Shown: in pieces, positions 8,676-18,030 of the stretch
Position numbering within the stretch: the first letter of the stretch is position 1
Layout of the letters: every line of letters begins with the position of its first letter
Assembly (NCBI GenBank): GCA_963700185.1
Contig: CAVOWP010000001.1
Coordinates: 62,001-126,000, forward strand
DNA length: 64,000 bases
Direction of reading: 5' to 3'
DNA from: AP-15 sp963700185
GTDB taxonomy: Bacteria; Pseudomonadota; Alphaproteobacteria; ATCC43930; CGMCC-115725
The notes under the pieces: model-generated
What the model saw: only the letters and a program-made list of their open reading frames with translations
The model's database searches: none
What the model was told of the DNA's origin: nothing
Program-made: the position numbers and the translations under genes

Positions 8676-9560
8676 ATGTACCTGGATCGAGGCCGAGTCC
8701 ACCGCATCGTCCGAGGAGCTCTGACGCTCTCCTTTGCGTTGGCGCTCGCCAATGGAACGGCGCAGGCGGCCGACACTCTCCACTTCGCGGTCGGGCCGCT
8801 GCAACCGACGCCGGGCGAAACCAAGAAGGCCTTCGAACCTTTCTTCAAACACCTCGCTGAGCAGCTCGGCGTCACCTACACCCTCGAGGCGACGACCGAC
8901 TGGGCGGGCATTGCAGTGGCACTGACCAGTGGCCAGGTCGACGTCGCCTGGATGGGACCCTGGGGCTACGTGATCGCGCACAATCAGGGTGCCGGCGATG
9001 CAGTCGCCACGGCAAAATACGACGGCAAGCCCGTCTACCACGCGATTGTCATCGCCCGGCCGGACCTCCAGATCAGCAAATGGCCCGATGACGGCAAAGG
9101 GCTGCGCATATCCTTTGCCGATGTGGGTTCGACCTCGGGCTGGCTCATTCCGACCTTCTGGTTCAAATCACGCGGGCTCGACCCGAAGACCTACTTCCAA
9201 TATCACGAGGGTGCCACCCACGCGGCCAACGAGATCGCGGTGGCCAATGGACAAACCGATCTCGCGACCGACTTCGATCGAAACCGCACGGCCATGATCG
9301 AGAGCGGCGCGATCTCTCCGCAAGCGACCAAGATCGTCTGGACGTCGGATGACCTGCCAAACGATGCGATCGCAGTGCGCGCCGGGCTCGATCCCGCCGT
9401 GGCAAAAAAGGTGCAGGATATAGTGACTGCGATCACGGATGAGCAGGCTATAGCCATCCTGCCAAAGCACTACACCGGCTTTATCGCGTCGAGCCATGCC
9501 AACTACAAGCTGATCGAGGACGCCGGCATCGCCGTCGGAGCTCTCAAAAACCAGAAATGA
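8676..9560 (+). CDS. phnD: Phosphate/phosphite/phosphonate ABC transporter substrate-binding protein
   Basis: A 294-residue periplasmic binding protein of the PhnD/PtxB type. A signal peptide is visible (RGALTLSFALALANGTAQAA), followed by LHFAVGPLQPTPGETKKAFE, the TSGQVDVAWMGPWGYV loop and the GSTSGWLIPTFWF ligand motif typical of PhnD. ATG 8676 is preferred over an upstream GTG at 8652 because GGGGAG lies just before it. The gene overlaps phnE by ATGA. The natural ligand (phosphonate, phosphite or another anion) cannot be decided. Confidence 0.9.
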   Translation: MYLDRGRVHRIVRGALTLSFALALANGTAQAADTLHFAVGPLQPTPGETKKAFEPFFKHLAEQLGVTYTLEATTDWAGIAVALTSGQVDVAWMGPWGYVIAHNQGAGDAVATAKYDGKPVYHAIVIARPDLQISKWPDDGKGLRISFADVGSTSGWLIPTFWFKSRGLDPKTYFQYHEGATHAANEIAVANGQTDLATDFDRNRTAMIESGAISPQATKIVWTSDDLPNDAIAVRAGLDPAVAKKVQDIVTAITDEQAIAILPKHYTGFIASSHANYKLIEDAGIAVGALKNQK

Positions 9561-10369
9561 GGACCGGTGACGCCGGCGTCTTTTATCCGGATCCGGCGCG
9601 GTCCTGGATAGCAGTAGCACCGGTTCGCTTCGTCGCGACGCTCCTGCTTGTGCTGCTGGTCTACGGTTTCTCTTTCTATTTCGTCGATTTCGATGTCGGC
9701 CGTCTGTGGAGCGGGCTGCCGAAGCTTGCGCATTGGGCAGCCAAAGCTTGGCCGCCCGACACGAGCGAGCTCGGTGTACTGATCGAGCGAGCCATCGAGA
9801 CGGTAGCGATGGCGGTGGTCGGTACGACGATCGGCGTCGTCATCGCCGCGCCGTGCTGCATTCTCGCGGCACAGAACATCACGCCGAGCCGGTTTCTCTA
9901 CACGCCGATGCGTTGGTTTCTCAACACGCTTCGCGGGATCGATTCCTTCATTTTCGCCTTGCTGTTTGTAGCGGCTGTCGGGCTGGGGCCCTTCGCCGGG
10001 GTGCTCGGCATCGGCCTCCATTCGGCCGGCACGATCGCCAAGCTGTGGTCGGAAGCGATCGAGGCCGTCGAGCCCGGCCCGCTCGAAGCGGCGGCCCTGA
10101 CCGGCGCCAACCGCCTCAAAGTCATCAGTTACGCCTTGCTCCCGGACATTCTGCCCAATCTGACGTCGATCACACTCTATGTCTGGGAGTTCAACGTCCG
10201 CTCCTCGACCGTGCTCGGGGTCGTGGGCGCCGGCGGGATCGGGCAGGAGCTGAAGAACAGCGTCGACCTGTTGGATTTCGCGCGGCTTTTCACGATCATC
10301 CTGATCATTCTTGCGATGGTGACCGCGATCGATCAGTTCAGCGCCTGGTTGCGGCGGAGACTGGTGTGA
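9557..10369 (+). CDS. phnE: Phosphonate-type ABC transporter permease
   Basis: A 270-residue inner-membrane protein with about six hydrophobic segments and the BPD permease EAA-like loop (EAAALTGANRLKVISYALLP). The following NVRSSTVLGVVGAGGIGQEL is characteristic of PhnE permeases. Start ATG overlaps the phnD stop and its TGA overlaps the GTG of phnC, so the three genes form one tightly coupled operon. Confidence 0.93.
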   Translation: MRTGDAGVFYPDPARSWIAVAPVRFVATLLLVLLVYGFSFYFVDFDVGRLWSGLPKLAHWAAKAWPPDTSELGVLIERAIETVAMAVVGTTIGVVIAAPCCILAAQNITPSRFLYTPMRWFLNTLRGIDSFIFALLFVAAVGLGPFAGVLGIGLHSAGTIAKLWSEAIEAVEPGPLEAAALTGANRLKVISYALLPDILPNLTSITLYVWEFNVRSSTVLGVVGAGGIGQELKNSVDLLDFARLFTIILIILAMVTAIDQFSAWLRRRLV

Positions 10370-11124
10370 CCGCGGTTTCGGCTACCGATGCGGCAATACG
10401 CATCGTCGCGCTGAGCAAACGCTTCGGCGACCGTATCGTGCTCGACGCCGTGTCCTTCGAGGTGGCGGCGGGCGAGGTCGTTGCCATCCTCGGCGCCAGC
10501 GGAGCCGGTAAGACCACATTGTTCCGATGCGTCACGCGCCTCGCGCAATCCGACGGTGGGCAGATTTTTCTGGGTGAGCATGCCATCCGAACCCTCGGCG
10601 GCCGCCAGCTGTCGATAGCACGCAGCGAGGTTGGGCTGATCTTTCAGCAGTTCAATCTGATCCGGCGATTGAGCGCACTGGACAATGTCTTGGTCGGCCG
10701 CCTCGGCGAAGTGCCGACCTGGCGCGTGATGCTGCGCCGTTTCCCGCATCGGGATCGGCAACTGGCACTCGCTGCGCTTGATCGAGTCGGCATGCTCCCT
10801 TACGCATTGCAGCGCGCCGACAGCTTATCGGGCGGTCAGCAGCAGCGCGTCGCTATTGCGCGGGCGCTCGCGCAGCAGAGCCGATTTGTGCTGGCCGATG
10901 AACCGGTCGCCAGCCTCGATCCGGAATCGGCAAAGAGCGTCCTGTCGATTTTGCGCGACATTGCGCGCGAGCGCATGATCGCCGTGCTCGTCAGCTTGCA
11001 TCAGGTCGAGTTTGCCATCCAGTTCGCAGATCGTGTGATCGGTCTGCGTGCCGGCCGGATGATCGCCGACCGGGCGGCTGCCGCGTTTGCCGACGCCGAT
11101 CATCGCATGATCTTCGCGAGTTGA
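10366..11124 (+). CDS. phnC: Phosphonate-type ABC transporter ATP-binding protein
   Basis: A 252-residue ABC ATPase with Walker A GASGAGKTT, Q-loop FQQFNLI, signature LSGGQQQRVAIARAL and Walker B FVLADEP. The frame is open far upstream, but the start is set at GTG 10366, which overlaps the phnE stop and precedes ALSKRFGDRIVLDAVSFEV. It energises import with PhnD and PhnE. No C-P lyase genes are near, so this is an uptake unit only. Confidence 0.93.
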   Translation: MTAVSATDAAIRIVALSKRFGDRIVLDAVSFEVAAGEVVAILGASGAGKTTLFRCVTRLAQSDGGQIFLGEHAIRTLGGRQLSIARSEVGLIFQQFNLIRRLSALDNVLVGRLGEVPTWRVMLRRFPHRDRQLALAALDRVGMLPYALQRADSLSGGQQQRVAIARALAQQSRFVLADEPVASLDPESAKSVLSILRDIARERMIAVLVSLHQVEFAIQFADRVIGLRAGRMIADRAAAAFADADHRMIFAS

Positions 11125-11152
11125 AGATGCGTTTGCAGGAAGGAATTTTGCC

Positions 11153-11848
11153 ATGACGGTTCGGGCCTTGGTATTTGACGCTTACGGCACGCTCTTCGAC
11201 GTTCAATCCGTGCTGGCGAAGGCTGAAGCCTCGTCTCCGGGGAAAGGCGAGGCGATCACCCAGATCTGGCGGTTGAAGCAATTGGAATACACTTGGCTGC
11301 GCAGCTTAATGCAGCAATATGAGGATTTCTGGGAGGTGACCGGCGCCGCGCTCGACTTTGCATTGCGTGCGGCCGGGGTCGAGCCCAACGACGCCATCCG
11401 CGAACCGCTGATGGAGAATTATCTCCACCTCGACCCCTACCCCGAGGCGCGCCAGGCGCTCGCCGCGCTCGCGGGACACAAGCTCGCCATCCTATCGAAC
11501 GGCAGTCCGGGAATGCTTCAAGAACTCGTCCGAAATTCCGGGCTCGACCGGTGGGTCGAGACCGCGATCAGCGTCGACAGCGTCCGTGCGTACAAGCCGC
11601 ACCGATCCTGTTATGCGCTCGTCGAGCCGGCGCTCGGCGTTCAGAAAAAGGAAGTGCTGTTCGTCTCGTCAAACAGCTTCGACGCAGTTGGCGCCAAGGC
11701 CTTCGGTTTCGAGGTCGCTTGGATCCGCCGCAGTGGCGGGAGTGTTCCGGCCACGATGTTCGGCATGCTGCGCGGACGCGCCGAAGAGCTCGGCCACACC
11801 CCCGATCATACCGTCTCGGCATTGACCGATTTGCCTGAGCTCCTCTGA
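11153..11848 (+). CDS. (S)-2-haloacid dehalogenase, HAD type II
   Basis: A 231-residue HAD hydrolase. Nucleophile Asp9 lies in VFDAYGTLFDV, motif II is ILSNGSPGML, the motif III Lys is in RAYKPH, and motif IV is FVSSNSFDAVGA. The DAYGTLFDV and SSNSFD sequences are those of L-2-haloacid dehalogenases, which hydrolyse short 2-haloacids to 2-hydroxyacids. AGGAAGG precedes the ATG. It follows phnC by 28 bp and could belong to the same transcript, though no functional link to phosphonate uptake is known to me. Confidence 0.9.
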   Translation: MTVRALVFDAYGTLFDVQSVLAKAEASSPGKGEAITQIWRLKQLEYTWLRSLMQQYEDFWEVTGAALDFALRAAGVEPNDAIREPLMENYLHLDPYPEARQALAALAGHKLAILSNGSPGMLQELVRNSGLDRWVETAISVDSVRAYKPHRSCYALVEPALGVQKKEVLFVSSNSFDAVGAKAFGFEVAWIRRSGGSVPATMFGMLRGRAEELGHTPDHTVSALTDLPELL

Positions 11849-11885
11849 TCAGCCCAGTAACACAGACGGGCCGCTTGGTGCGCAG

Positions 11886-13151
11886 TTAACGGAACCGGCC
11901 GGCGGAAAAAGGCCTGATATCGATCGAGGGCGGCCGGCCGGCGACGAGATCGGCGACGATCTTGCCGGTCATCGGCGCCGAAGTCATGCCGACATGGCCG
12001 TGGCCGAAGGCGTAGATCACGTCCGGCGTTGCGCTCGAGGGGCCGAGTACCGGCAGCAAGTCGGGCAGGCTCGGCCGATGGCCCATCCACACCGAGATCC
12101 GCTCCTGCGGGTGCGATGCGGCGAGGCCGGGCAGCATCTTGCGCCCTTGCTCGAGCAGGATCTGGGCGCGCCGCCAATCGGGCGGGGCCGCCAGGCCGGC
12201 GAGCTCGACCGTGCCGGCAAAGCGCAGCCCGGTATCCATTGGCGTCGCGACGAATTTGCCGTCGGCATCGGCGGTCGGAATGCGCGGCATCGTTTCGGGA
12301 TCGCGGATCATCAGGTGATAGCCGCGCTCGGTCTCGAGCGGCACCTTGTCGCCGAGCGCCGCGGCGAGCGGTTTCGAAAAGGCCCCGGCGCAGATGATTG
12401 CGGCGTCGGCAGCCAGGTCTCCGGTGTCGGTCTCGATCGCGGCGAGCCGGCCGCCTTCGAGGCGAAACCCGTGCGCCCGCGCCCGCATCAGCTCGCCACC
12501 CGAGCGGACGAAGTACTCGACGAGACGCTCGACCAATGCAAGCGGGTTCGAGGTATGCCCGTTCTCGCGGACCAGCACGCCGCGCACGTAGTCGCGCGAC
12601 AGAGCGGGTTCTAGCTGGCGCAATTCGTCGGCATCGAATTCGTCGATCTCCACTCCGTTCTCGCGCCGCAGATCCCAGGCGAAGCGCTCCTTCGCTAGGC
12701 TTTCGGAGGAGCGGTAGACATAGAGATGGCCGAGACGATTGACGAGGTTCTCGGCGCCCGCCGCGCTGACCAGCGGCAGCAATGCTTCGAGGGTCGGCCC
12801 GACGAGCGGGCGCAAGGCGCGGGCCGCCGCCCGCGCCTTTTCCGGCGTGCCGGCGCCGATGAACCGCAGCAGCCACGGTGCGAGCGCCGGCAGATACCTC
12901 CAGCGCAGCGCCAACGGGGCGAGCGGGTCAAAGAGCCAGCCCGGAACGCTCCACATAACGCCGGGCATCGCGACCGGCGTGACGGACGAGCCATTGAAGC
13001 ATCCGGCGTTGCCGAAGGAGGCGCCATGGCCTGGCTCGTCTCTCTCGATCAGAAAGACGCTGTGGCCGTCACGTTGCAGCCAACTGGCCGCGCACACCCC
13101 GACCATGCCGGCCCCGATCACCCCGACCCGCTTCGCCCCAATTGCCGGCAT
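11886..13151 (-). CDS. D-amino-acid dehydrogenase-like FAD oxidoreductase
   Basis: A 421-residue DAO-family flavoprotein, most like DadA. The FAD-binding GAGMVGVCAASWL motif is at the N-terminus, then ERDEPGHGASFGNAGCFNG, and the C-terminal substrate/FAD motif HRPSLPDLLPVLGPS and FGHGHVGMT. ATG at 13151 is chosen because GGAGGAGG precedes it with good spacing; the frame is open further upstream. DadA enzymes deaminate D-amino acids at the membrane and pass electrons to quinones. It is convergent with the dehalogenase gene. Confidence 0.88.
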   Translation of the reverse strand: MPAIGAKRVGVIGAGMVGVCAASWLQRDGHSVFLIERDEPGHGASFGNAGCFNGSSVTPVAMPGVMWSVPGWLFDPLAPLALRWRYLPALAPWLLRFIGAGTPEKARAAARALRPLVGPTLEALLPLVSAAGAENLVNRLGHLYVYRSSESLAKERFAWDLRRENGVEIDEFDADELRQLEPALSRDYVRGVLVRENGHTSNPLALVERLVEYFVRSGGELMRARAHGFRLEGGRLAAIETDTGDLAADAAIICAGAFSKPLAAALGDKVPLETERGYHLMIRDPETMPRIPTADADGKFVATPMDTGLRFAGTVELAGLAAPPDWRRAQILLEQGRKMLPGLAASHPQERISVWMGHRPSLPDLLPVLGPSSATPDVIYAFGHGHVGMTSAPMTGKIVADLVAGRPPSIDIRPFSAGRFR

Positions 13152-13255
13152 CGCGCCTCCTCCGCAATCGACCGCGATCTTAGTATCCGCCAACCCCAAA
13201 AGGGAATGTCCCCATGGGTTGCGGCCCTTCATGCTATCGGCTATTCGAGAGACGC

Positions 13256-13347
<92 letters not shown>

Positions 13348-13447
13348 GCGCTTGCGAAACACCGCAGAAATCCCAAAGTGCTTGGACCTAAATGGATTTC
13401 TGATCCTTCCGGGATACACGGAAGGGATACACGCGGTGTTTGCCAAG

Positions 13448-14968
13448 ATGCCATACGTTCAGCCATGGAAGGGCTCATATCGGTTCCGGCGACGCGTCCC
13501 CGACCACCTCGTCGGGGTGTTCGGCAAACGGGAATGGGTCCAAGCGCTCGGGACAAAAAACCGAGCCGAAGCCAACCGGCTCGTCATTCCCCACATCGAA
13601 CGCACGAACGAGGACATCACGGACGCCCAGCGGGGAAACTGGCCCCGGATAGATGACAAGCGCATTTCGGACATCGCGAGTGAATGGTGGGAGTGGCATC
13701 TCCAAGCGCGGGCCAAGCTGCTTCAGCTTCCGATAGGGCTCGTGAGGAACTCTATCGACGGACACGCCCTTGCGCTAACCGGAGATGGCGAGCTTTGCCA
13801 ATCGCTGACCCGGTTCATCTGCGTTCGGGGGCTGGAGATCCGACCGAAGTCGAGTGCATCCGCCCGGCTGCAACGCGAGTCTCAAATTCTGCACCATGAA
13901 ACCACTGGCGGTTATTGCGGTGAGATCGATGCCCGGCGCAAGGCGACGGTCAAAATCCTTGATGCAATGGAGAACCTCGAAATCGAGCCTCAGCAGGTTG
14001 CCGCCTTCATTGAAGGAAAGCCGATTAAATCTGCACCGGCCAACCTTGGAGTTGCGCCCTATAGATGGCCTGTTCTTATCGGCGATTGGGCTCGGGAGAG
14101 AGGGGTTAAGAAGAAGACGAAGTATAGTTGGACGAAGATCATCAATAAGCTGATTACGCACGTAGGCCACGATAACGCCACCGCCGTCACCGAAGCCGAC
14201 CTGATCGGCTGGAAGAATAAGCTGGTGTCCTTGGGGCTGAGCCCGACGACAATCAAGAACCATCTGACGATACTGAGGACGCTCTACAATTTCGCGCGGG
14301 ACAACAAACGGATACCCGTCAGTCCTGCGGCTGGCGTGAAATATCGCGCGAAGCCCGATCCGAGAAAGAAGCGTCGCGGATATACGAAAGAAGACGCCAA
14401 GCGGATTCTCCAAGCTGCACGAAGAGAAAACGAGGCCCATTTTCGCTGGGTGCCGTGGGTCGAGGCTTTCACCGGTGCCCGGCTCGATGAGATTTGCGGA
14501 GCCAACGTCGCCGACATCTACGAGTTTGGCGGGGTCTGGTGTCTGGACATTCGGCTCGACAATCGTGGGGAGGACGGATCTCTTAAAACTGATGGATCAG
14601 AGCGAAAAGAACCCTTGCACCCGGCCCTTATTGCCGAGGGTTTTCTCGATTACTGGCGTTCCCTGCCGGAAGGCGGACCGCTGTTTCCGGGTATAACACC
14701 AGATCGATTTGGCAGCAGGGCGGGGAACGGCACCAAAACAATCGGGCGATGGATTCGCGAGAGGGTCGGTATCCAGGACCGTCGCAAGGCCCCCAATCAT
14801 TCATGGCGGCACTACTTCAAGTCCGTATGCCGCGATGCTGAGATCGATGAGGAGTATCACGACGCCCTGACCGGCCACAAAGGCGAGGGTAGCGAAGGGC
14901 GCGATTATGGCGAATATTACGTGGCCGTCCTCTACCGGGAGATCTGTAAAATCAAGAACCCAGTTTGA
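13448..14968 (+). CDS. Tyrosine-type site-specific integrase
   Basis: A 506-residue phage-type integrase. The N-terminus (VQPWKGSYRFRRRVPDHLV) is the DUF6538-like domain common in alphaproteobacterial island integrases. A core-binding SAM-like domain follows (TIKNHLTILRTLYNFARDN). Catalytic residues are recognisable: Arg near 344 in TGARLDE, HSWRHYF near 451, TGHK near 475, and Tyr near 487 in YGEYY. It lies immediately beside tRNA-Ser and most likely inserted the downstream DNA there. The frame is open upstream through the tRNA; ATG 13448 begins the conserved part. Confidence 0.9.
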   Translation: MPYVQPWKGSYRFRRRVPDHLVGVFGKREWVQALGTKNRAEANRLVIPHIERTNEDITDAQRGNWPRIDDKRISDIASEWWEWHLQARAKLLQLPIGLVRNSIDGHALALTGDGELCQSLTRFICVRGLEIRPKSSASARLQRESQILHHETTGGYCGEIDARRKATVKILDAMENLEIEPQQVAAFIEGKPIKSAPANLGVAPYRWPVLIGDWARERGVKKKTKYSWTKIINKLITHVGHDNATAVTEADLIGWKNKLVSLGLSPTTIKNHLTILRTLYNFARDNKRIPVSPAAGVKYRAKPDPRKKRRGYTKEDAKRILQAARRENEAHFRWVPWVEAFTGARLDEICGANVADIYEFGGVWCLDIRLDNRGEDGSLKTDGSERKEPLHPALIAEGFLDYWRSLPEGGPLFPGITPDRFGSRAGNGTKTIGRWIRERVGIQDRRKAPNHSWRHYFKSVCRDAEIDEEYHDALTGHKGEGSEGRDYGEYYVAVLYREICKIKNPV

Positions 14969-15470
14969 GTAACGGCAACTTTTCTACTGAGATCTGATCA
15001 GATATCTCGAATAATAACTTGGTACGGGGATCGGGGCCGAGCGATGCCCGACCCGCTGTTATTCGACTTGCGGTTCATCCAGCTTTCAGATTCTCCCCGA
15101 TGGGAACCCCGATAAGATTCCTTGGATGGTACCGCCCAGGATTAGGCACCCCCTTTCTCCTGCCCCGACCCTTCCACCACAGCAACCTTCGGCCACGCTC
15201 AGAGGGGCCGGGACCGGCGAGCCTCCTGAAGCGCTACGGGAAGAGGAAACGATCCATCAAAAATGGGACCCGTTTAGGAAAGGCGGGGGGTGTTTTTTTG
15301 GGCCGATCAGCATCCAGTGGAGAAGTCAACTCGGCGGTGAGCAGTCAACTTGGGGAATTCTCAGAACACAAACCGCGTCGACCAGGGATCAGCCGTGCCG
15401 AAATCACTCTGCACGTATCAGATTTCGGGGGGAGGATTCGCGGCACGTCAAGGAAAAGGGAGGACTTCTC

Positions 15471-15520
15471 ATGCGGTTCCGCTTCAGCCCGTGTTGTGCT
15501 GCCATCGGCCACCCCGACAG
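15471..15520. repeat. Direct repeat, copy 1 (copy 2 at 15741-15790)
   Basis: ATGCGGTTCCGCTTCAGC starts both copies, and both continue through TTGTGCTGCCAT / GGTGCTGCCAT and GGCCACC...CGACAG with a few changes. The copies are 270 bp apart in the same orientation. Function unknown. Confidence 0.7.
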
Positions 15521-15643
15521 GCGGTGCTGAAGGTGCCGTAGTGCCTAGCATGGGCATGAAGAGCCGCTTCGTTGAGACGCGAAGTGGCGGCACGATCGGG
15601 ATACAGATATTTGCTGTCGACCGGCGAACGGCGCTCACGTGAA

Positions 15644-15672
15644 GAAACCCCGGTGGGGGAAACCGGGGTTTC
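15644..15672. terminator. Perfect 11-bp hairpin
   Basis: GAAACCCCGGT (15644-15654) and its exact complement ACCGGGGTTTC (15662-15672) enclose a 7-nt purine loop. There is no T-run on the + strand, so it may be an RNA structure or protein site rather than a simple terminator. Confidence 0.45.
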
Positions 15673-15740
15673 ATAACCGGACGATCGGGTTCGGGGAAAA
15701 CCCATTAGACCGTCCTAAACCGTAAACGCCACGGGGATCG

Positions 15741-15790
15741 ATGCGGTTCCGCTTCAGCACCTTGTGGTGCTGCCATAGGCCACCCGACAG
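15741..15790. repeat. Direct repeat, copy 2
   Basis: Second copy of the 50-bp repeat at 15471-15520, beginning with the same 18 bases and differing mainly in the middle (CACCTTGTGG for CCCGTGTTGT). Confidence 0.7.
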
Positions 15791-15914
15791 CGTATGCCGA
15801 AGACCGTGTGGTGTTGAGGATCAGAATCCGGTCGGAGGGATCAGTGGGCGGTCCTATGGCCCAATAAGCGAGAAAGAATTATCCTTGAGATCGACGAACA
15901 GCCCGTTGATCGCG

Positions 15915-16154
15915 ATGACATTCTTTTATTCATCAGGCGAGGAAATCAGAAAGGGCGATTGTGTACTTTTGCATGGGGAGCCGGGTGAGATTGAACTTGT
16001 CGCCGATCCGGCTGAAAGCCCTGACGACTGGTTTGTAAAGAATCAGGGTGGTGGAATTATGGTGCTCGAACTCAAGGTATTCGGACGGCTCTTCATTGCC
16101 GAGCCCGAAACCGACGAGCACTTGACCTTCGTATCTAGACAGACAAGGCGGTGA
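15915..16154 (+). CDS. Small conserved hypothetical protein
   Basis: A 79-residue protein, MTFFYSSGEEIRKGDCVLLH at its start, then GEPGEIELVADPAE. The pattern 'G-x-E-I-R-x-G-D-x-V-x-x-x-G-E-P-G-x-I-E' recurs in small proteins of unknown function in many proteobacteria, and looks like a small beta-barrel domain. No convincing ribosome site precedes ATG 15915, so the start is provisional; the frame is open upstream. Role unknown. Confidence 0.6.
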   Translation: MTFFYSSGEEIRKGDCVLLHGEPGEIELVADPAESPDDWFVKNQGGGIMVLELKVFGRLFIAEPETDEHLTFVSRQTRR

Positions 16155-16350
16155 TCGGGCCGACCTTCGGCTCCCGGCTCACTTGCGCCGCCGCATCAGG
16201 CATTATGGGCTGACCCCTGACCGACTGACTTTCTCGGTGACCTTTGGGTGCAGAGGAAGATCTACGCTCGCTGCGACTAGGAAGCCCCTTCTCAGGTTGT
16301 CTTCCGTCACCCTCCCGTCTCAGATAAGCCGATCAACGGTTCGACAAGGA

Positions 16351-16569
16351 TCAACGGGATGCCTCGCCGGGAGATACGTCTCTGTCGGTTACACACTTCT
16401 GAGACAGAAACTTCACCAGCTTCTCGATATCGACTTCCATCAGGTAAACCGTCGAGACTTCGCCAGTATGGGCTTGGACGCCCACGATAAAATCTTGGCC
16501 GACTTTATCGACGATCAGGAAGCAGTCGTCGTGACCGCCGACCGCGAGTCCTCGGGAATGGCATGACAT
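16351..16569 (-). CDS. Possible small protein
   Basis: A 72-residue frame containing VGQDFIVGVQAHTGEVSTVY and MEVDIEKLVKFLSQKC, with alternating hydrophobic strands and plausible composition. No family is recognised and no good ribosome site is seen. It is kept because its composition is protein-like, unlike the overlapping frames. Confidence 0.35.
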   Translation of the reverse strand: MSCHSRGLAVGGHDDCFLIVDKVGQDFIVGVQAHTGEVSTVYLMEVDIEKLVKFLSQKCVTDRDVSPGEASR

Positions 16570-16738
16570 TTAGCTATCATAGCCGGATGCACGTAACGCG
16601 TGTAGAAGATATATGGTTTATCACCAAAATTTGAGCCACACGACTGTCGTTGCGGTGTGCCGCTTCGCCTTCCCGCTGCGTGCCACCGCCTCACGAGACA
16701 GGAAATTACGGGCTAAGAATAAGCCCACGGTGCCGACA

Positions 16739-16993
16739 TCACTTGTCGCGCCGAGGATGCAGCACCGGGTTCGCAGCGCGTCGCGCCGTGGCGGCGGTAG
16801 CTTCGCTGAACAGGTGGCGGGGAATGTTGAGAAGCGCGAAGCGCCGACGCTCTTCTGGCATCGTCTCGAAATCCGCCTCGATGAAAATCTCGACAGTTTC
16901 TTCGCTGGCATAAATCTCAACCCGAACGGGCGCATCGCCAAAATCAACCTCGTGCCGTCGTCCGTTTTTTCCTCGAATGATAGCGTGGGGCAT
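16739..16993 (-). CDS. Small hypothetical protein
   Basis: An 84-residue protein beginning MPHAIIRGKNGRRHEVDFGD. It continues with a strand-rich part (VRVEIYASEETVEIFIEADF) and a C-terminal helix ending in a basic tail. Met at 16993 is chosen because the protein-like part starts there. I do not recognise the family. It faces the GNAT gene across about 140 bp. Confidence 0.5.
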   Translation of the reverse strand: MPHAIIRGKNGRRHEVDFGDAPVRVEIYASEETVEIFIEADFETMPEERRRFALLNIPRHLFSEATAATARRAANPVLHPRRDK

Positions 16994-17132
16994 TCTCGTT
17001 CTGCTCCTAGGGATCGGCGGCGAATCAGGCCACCGGTCCCCTTCCAAGCGGACAGTTTAAGCAAATTCCGGTCTGGAACGGTGCGGGTCGTTGGATCAAC
17101 GTAGCTAACCATAGCGAGCCGCCCACAATCAC

Positions 17133-17636
17133 ATGCACGAACCATCCTGTTTTCGTATTGCCCCTGTCAGAACGGCCAACGACTTGGAATCTACGGTCAG
17201 GCTGTTCAGAGCCTATGCATCTTCCTTGGATATTGACCTGTCTTATCAGGACTTCGAGGCGGAGATTGAGACGATGCCGGGTAAGTATGCTCCCCCGGCT
17301 GGTGAATTGCTGCTTGCGCGCCGTTCCAACGGCACCTCGGTGGGTTGTGTCGGACTCCGGCCCATCCAGCCTCACGGCTGTTGTGAGATGAAGCGCCTGT
17401 ACGTTTCTCCGGAAGGGCGCGGCCTCGGACTCGGGGAAAGGCTGGTCGACGCTGTCGTGAAGGAAGCCGAGCGCATCGGGTACTGCGAAATGAGGCTAGA
17501 CACCCTACCGTCCATGACGAGGGCCATCGCGCTGTACCGAAAGTTAGGCTTCGAGCCAATGAACCCCTACTATGACGCTCCCGTGATCGGTACGATTTTC
17601 ATGCGCCGCCATCTCACCGAGCTTTCGCGGCAATAG
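17133..17636 (+). CDS. GNAT-family N-acetyltransferase
   Basis: A 167-residue acetyltransferase. The acetyl-CoA binding motif A, EMKRLYVSPEGRGLGLGERL, and the motif B region MTRAIALYRKLGFEPMNPYY are clear. The family transfers acetyl groups from acetyl-CoA to amines, and the closest general match is the GNAT set annotated as carbonic anhydrase-neighbour or phosphinothricin-like acetyltransferases. The substrate cannot be read. It stands just before copy A of the dispersed repeat. Confidence 0.88.
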   Translation: MHEPSCFRIAPVRTANDLESTVRLFRAYASSLDIDLSYQDFEAEIETMPGKYAPPAGELLLARRSNGTSVGCVGLRPIQPHGCCEMKRLYVSPEGRGLGLGERLVDAVVKEAERIGYCEMRLDTLPSMTRAIALYRKLGFEPMNPYYDAPVIGTIFMRRHLTELSRQ

Positions 17637-17640
17637 GTAT

Positions 17641-17835
17641 CGACGATCAACCAGAGCCGTAATTTTCTGGAAATAGGAAGAACCGGAAACACCTCCCGAG
17701 GATGGGTACCCTTTTGCGGACTGACGACCCTTGGTCGTTCGATCGGATCGGCGACCCATCCACGCGGGTGGCCCCATGGAGCCTCCGGTCGGCCACGGAT
17801 CGACGTATCGTTCCATCTTCCCGGAGTCCCATTTG
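17641..17835 (+). repeat. Structured dispersed repeat, copy A
   Basis: One of four copies (A 17641-17835, B 24855-25028, C 28471-28664, D 42172-42328). Shared blocks are CACCTCCCGAGGATGGGTAC followed by CC, and later CCCATGGAGCCTCCGGTCGG and ATCGTTCCATCTTCC. Part of the second block folds as ATGG-agc-CTCCGG pairing with CCGGAG-tc-CCAT. A and C also share the leading part with CCAGAGCCG and TTTCTGGAAATAGGAAG. Confidence 0.85.
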
Positions 17836-18030
17836 GATCGGTGACCCTCCATCTTTCGGAGGGCCGCTCGTCGAAGCCGGATCGACGCCGCGTGCTGGTG
17901 CGCGTAGACATCGCAGATGGAGTGTACTGAATTGGGATGACGATCCGACGCCGCGGCTTGCGACGGGCGTGTACAGGACGCATTAGTTCGACGACAAGGC
18001 CCCTCAACCCGTCGAGGCTGCAAAAGTGAT

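Larger units (their letters stand above)
14969..15914. other. Gene-poor stretch with repeats and a hairpin
   Basis: About 950 bp behind the integrase with no convincing gene. Long open frames here have unlikely composition and match nothing I know. It contains a 50-bp direct repeat and a perfect 11-bp hairpin, entered separately. Confidence 0.6.

Noticed and set aside
15019..15642. 207-codon plus-strand frame
   Set aside because: Low-complexity Pro/Arg-rich translation crossing a direct repeat; no start signal or homology pattern.
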